Assembly: GCA_036273735.1 (NCBI GenBank)
Contig: DASUHA010000005.1
Span: 11,586 to 75,585 of the forward strand
Direction: 5' to 3'
From: 13-2-20CM-66-19 sp036273735
GTDB taxonomy: Bacteria; Pseudomonadota; Gammaproteobacteria; Steroidobacterales; Steroidobacteraceae
DNA: 64,000 nucleotides
Positions within the stretch are counted from its first letter, which is position 1, and every line of letters begins with the position of its first letter. A model generated the notes under the pieces. That model was not told where the DNA came from. It made no database searches and saw nothing but the letters and a program-made list of their open reading frames with translations. Below are positions 61,222-64,000 of the stretch, piece by piece. Position numbers and translations under genes: made by a program.

Positions 61222-61701
61222 ATGTCCCGTCGAGCGCAGGCCCCCGTCCGCACCATCCTCCCGGACCCGAAGTTCAACAGCGATATGCTGGCGAAGTTCA
61301 TGAACGTCGTCATGAAGGACGGCAAGAAGTCCGCCGCCGAGCGCATCATTTATGGCGCACTCGATCGCATCGCGGAGAAGACCGGCCGGAAGGGTTCGGA
61401 GGCGATCGAGGTGCTCTCGACCGCGCTCGACAACGTCAAGCCCGTCGTCGAGGTCAAGTCGCGCCGCGTCGGCGGTGCGACGTACCAAGTGCCGGTCGAG
61501 GTTCGGGCCACGCGCCGCCAGACATTGGCCATGCGCTGGATGATCGAGGCCGCTCGCGACCGCAGCGAGAAGTCCATGGCGTTCCGCCTCGCTCACGAGT
61601 TGATGGATGCTGCCGAGAATCGCGGTGCCGCCGTCAGGAAGCGCGAGGACACGCACCGTATGGCCGAGGCCAACAAGGCCTTCGCGCATTACCGCTGGTG
61701 A
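61222..61701 (+). CDS. rpsG: 30S ribosomal protein S7
   Basis: A 159-residue primary 16S rRNA-binding protein of the head. Signatures: MSRRAQAPVRTILPDPKFNS, KFMNVVMKDGKKSAAERIIY, VEVKSRRVGGATYQVPVEVR, and AVRKREDTHRMAEANKAFAH at the end. In E. coli S7 represses its own operon through the rpsL-rpsG gap; here that gap is filled with repeats. Confidence 0.99.
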   Translation: MSRRAQAPVRTILPDPKFNSDMLAKFMNVVMKDGKKSAAERIIYGALDRIAEKTGRKGSEAIEVLSTALDNVKPVVEVKSRRVGGATYQVPVEVRATRRQTLAMRWMIEAARDRSEKSMAFRLAHELMDAAENRGAAVRKREDTHRMAEANKAFAHYRW

Positions 61702-61745
61702 TTCCCGGCGGCTGATGCCGGAAGGCCGCAGAGGACAGTTTTACC

Positions 61746-63833
61746 GTGGCACGTGCGACGCCCATAGAGCGCTATCGGAACATCGGCATCTCTGCGCACA
61801 TCGACGCGGGGAAGACGACGACCACCGAGCGCATTCTTTTCTACACGGGCGTCTCGCACAAGATCGGTGAGGTTCACGACGGCGCGGCCGTCATGGACTA
61901 CATGGAGCAGGAGCAGGAGCGCGGCATCACCATCACCGCCGCTGCCACCACGTGCTTCTGGAAGGGGATGGACAACAGCTTCCCCGAGCACCGGGTCAAC
62001 ATCATCGACACCCCAGGCCACGTCGACTTCACCATCGAGGTGGAGCGGTCCCTGCGCGTGCTCGACTCCGCCGTGGCGCTGTTTGATTCGGTGGCCGGCG
62101 TGCAGCCGCAGTCCGAGACGGTCTGGCGGCAGATGAACAAGTACCACGTGCCGCGCCTCGCGTTCGTCAACAAGATGGACCGTGCCGGCGCGAACTTCCT
62201 GCGCGTCGTCGACATGATCCGGTCCCGCCTGCGCGCCAATCCGGTGGCGATCCAGCTGCCGATCGGCGCGGAGGAAAACTTCGAGGGCGTGATCGACCTC
62301 GTGCGCATGAAGGCGATCTACTGGGACATGGAGACCCAGGGCATGCGCTTCGAATACCGCGACATCCCGGCGGATTTGCGTACCCAGGCCGAGGCGCACC
62401 GCTCGAAGATGATCGAGGCGGCGGCCGAAGCCAACGATGCGCTGATGCAGAAGTACCTGGAGACCGAGACGCTCACGGATGACGAGGTGCGCCGGGGCCT
62501 GCGCGAGCGCTCGCTGCGCAACGAGGTCGTGCTGTGCCTGTGCGGCTCGGCATTCAAGAACAAGGGCGTGCAGGCGCTGCTCGATGCCATCATCGAGTTC
62601 ATGCCTTCGCCGATCGAGATGCCCGACGTCAAGGGAATCAACGATCGCGACCAGCCCGAGACGCGCAAGGCCAGCGACGAGGAGCCGTTCTCCGCGCTCG
62701 CGTTCAAGCTGCTCAACGATCCTTTTGTCGGCAACCTGACGTTCTTCCGCGTCTACTCCGGCGTGCTCAACTCCGGCGACACGGTGTACGTGCCGACCAA
62801 ATCCAGGAAGGAGCGCATCGGCCGCCTGCTGCAGATGCATGCCGCCGAGCGCAATGAGATCAAGGAAGTGCGTGCGGGCGACATCGCCTCGGCCGTGGGC
62901 CTCAAGGACGTCATCACGGGCGACACCCTCTGCGATCTCGAGAAAGTCATCACCCTCGAGAAGATGGAGTTTCCGGATCCGGTGATCTCCGTCGCGGTGG
63001 AGCCCAAAACCAAGGCCGACCAGGAGAAGATGGGCGTCGCGCTGCAGCGCCTGGCGAAGGAGGATCCCTCCTTCCGTGTCCACACCGACCAGGAGTCGGG
63101 ACAGACAATCATCTCCGGCATGGGCGAGCTGCACCTCGAGATCATCGTCGATCGCATGAAGCGCGAGTTCAAGGTGGAAGCGAACGTCGGCAAGCCTCAG
63201 GTCGCCTACCGCGAGACCATTCGCGGCACCGTCGAGAGTGAAGGCAAGTTCGTGCGCCAGTCGGGCGGTCGTGGTCAGTATGGTCACGTCTGGCTGAAGC
63301 TGGAGCCCAACGAGGTAGGCAAGGGTTACACCTTCGTCAACGGCATCGTCGGCGGCACGATCCCGAAGGAGTACATCCCGGCAGTCGACAAGGGCATCCA
63401 GGAGGCCTGTCAGACCGGCGTCATCGCCGGCTACCCTGTCGTGGACATCAAGATCACTCTGATCGACGGCTCGTATCACGACGTCGACTCGAGCGAGATG
63501 GCGTTCAAAATCGCCGGCTCCATGGGTTTCAAGGAAGGCTTCAGGCGCGCCAAGCCGGTGCTCCTCGAGCCGATCATGAAAGTCGAGGTCGTCACGCCGG
63601 AGGAGTACTCGGGCGATGTCATCGGTGACCTCAATCGCCGGCGCGGACAGATCCTGGGGATGGACGAGGGTCCCTCCGGCAAGGCCATCGCCGCCGACGT
63701 ACCGCTGTCGGAAATGTTCGGCTACGCGACGACCGTGCGCTCCATGAGCCAGGGCCGCGCGACCTTCACCATGGAATTCGACAAGTACACCGAAGTGCCG
63801 CCCAACATCGCCGACGGCATCATCAAGAAATGA
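61746..63833 (+). CDS. fusA: Elongation factor G
   Basis: A 695-residue translocase GTPase with a GTG start. G1 AHIDAGKTTTTE, G2 ERGITITAAATT, G3 DTPGHVDF, G4 VNKMDRAG. Domains II-V follow, with GGRGQYGHVWLKLEP and the C-terminal SEMFGYATTVRSMSQGRATF. Standard length for gammaproteobacterial EF-G. It follows rpsG by 44 bases and precedes tuf by 31. Confidence 0.99.
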   Translation: MARATPIERYRNIGISAHIDAGKTTTTERILFYTGVSHKIGEVHDGAAVMDYMEQEQERGITITAAATTCFWKGMDNSFPEHRVNIIDTPGHVDFTIEVERSLRVLDSAVALFDSVAGVQPQSETVWRQMNKYHVPRLAFVNKMDRAGANFLRVVDMIRSRLRANPVAIQLPIGAEENFEGVIDLVRMKAIYWDMETQGMRFEYRDIPADLRTQAEAHRSKMIEAAAEANDALMQKYLETETLTDDEVRRGLRERSLRNEVVLCLCGSAFKNKGVQALLDAIIEFMPSPIEMPDVKGINDRDQPETRKASDEEPFSALAFKLLNDPFVGNLTFFRVYSGVLNSGDTVYVPTKSRKERIGRLLQMHAAERNEIKEVRAGDIASAVGLKDVITGDTLCDLEKVITLEKMEFPDPVISVAVEPKTKADQEKMGVALQRLAKEDPSFRVHTDQESGQTIISGMGELHLEIIVDRMKREFKVEANVGKPQVAYRETIRGTVESEGKFVRQSGGRGQYGHVWLKLEPNEVGKGYTFVNGIVGGTIPKEYIPAVDKGIQEACQTGVIAGYPVVDIKITLIDGSYHDVDSSEMAFKIAGSMGFKEGFRRAKPVLLEPIMKVEVVTPEEYSGDVIGDLNRRRGQILGMDEGPSGKAIAADVPLSEMFGYATTVRSMSQGRATFTMEFDKYTEVPPNIADGIIKK

Positions 63834-63864
63834 GTTATAGAGATTCGTAAGGTAGCAAGCAGTC

Positions 63865-64000
<136 letters not shown>

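Overview
The window is a GC-rich gammaproteobacterial chromosome segment. It carries the tRNA(Tyr-Gly-Thr)-tuf-tRNA(Trp)-secE-nusG-rplKAJL-rpoBC cluster, the rpsL-rpsG-fusA-tuf cluster, MetX, RluB, many TonB/sensor-type envelope genes and a HiPIP. This gene order fits Gammaproteobacteria. The abundance of accessory envelope proteins and the HiPIP suggest the Nevskiales/Steroidobacterales/Xanthomonadales neighbourhood, which is inference only. I saw no rRNA, CRISPR array, integrase or transposase.

Layout. 1-3.3 kb: the edge of a MarR-type gene, a GFA-fold protein, two aldo/keto reductases and an RcnB-like periplasmic protein. 3.6-6.8 kb: the first of three very large exported beta-propeller (BNR/Asp-box, sortilin-like) proteins. 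6.8-8.8 kb: a DNA alkylation repair pair (Ada-AlkA fusion plus Ogt). 9.2-14.2 kb: a translationally coupled TonB receptor / YfiR / hybrid histidine kinase signalling operon. 14.4-15.9 kb: a lipase-like lipoprotein. 15.9-18.3 kb: a more A/T-rich patch of small orphan genes, one of which seems to need a CTG start. 18.4-23.1 kb (minus strand): a run of PilZ, MerR, a zinc/cadmium-type P-type ATPase, an orphan histidine kinase and a HiPIP, with a MerR-type dyad just before the ATPase. 23.2-26.9 kb: metX, and divergently rluB, an HPF-family factor and a bacterial release-factor-like protein.

27.0-41.0 kb is the tRNA-tuf-secE-nusG-rplKAJL-rpoBC cluster, with a recognisable promoter, L10 leader RNA and rplL-rpoB attenuator. 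It also holds an unusual mosaic of short repeats in its intergenic gaps. 41.2-60.4 kb is a block of about 19.6 kb lying between rpoC and rpsL. It contains two further propeller paralogues with duplicated upstream DNA, a small-ORF/nucleotidyltransferase pair, DUF2937, an exported methyltransferase-like protein, three GSTs, a third aldo/keto reductase, an ECF sigma / membrane partner / DUF4252 operon, DUF1810, a D-Ala-D-Ala endopeptidase and a diguanylate cyclase. 60.5-64.0 kb is the str operon (rpsL, rpsG, fusA, tuf). The second tuf is cut by the window edge and is identical to the first over all 136 visible bases.

Most promising leads: the modular repeats inside the translation operons, the duplicated propeller lipoproteins inserted between rpoC and rpsL, the TonB-YfiR-kinase operon with a CHASE8-like sensor, the coupled HPF/baeRF pair, and the metal ATPase operon with its histidine-rich insert and HiPIP. 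Where I moved a start codon, the reason is given in the entry.
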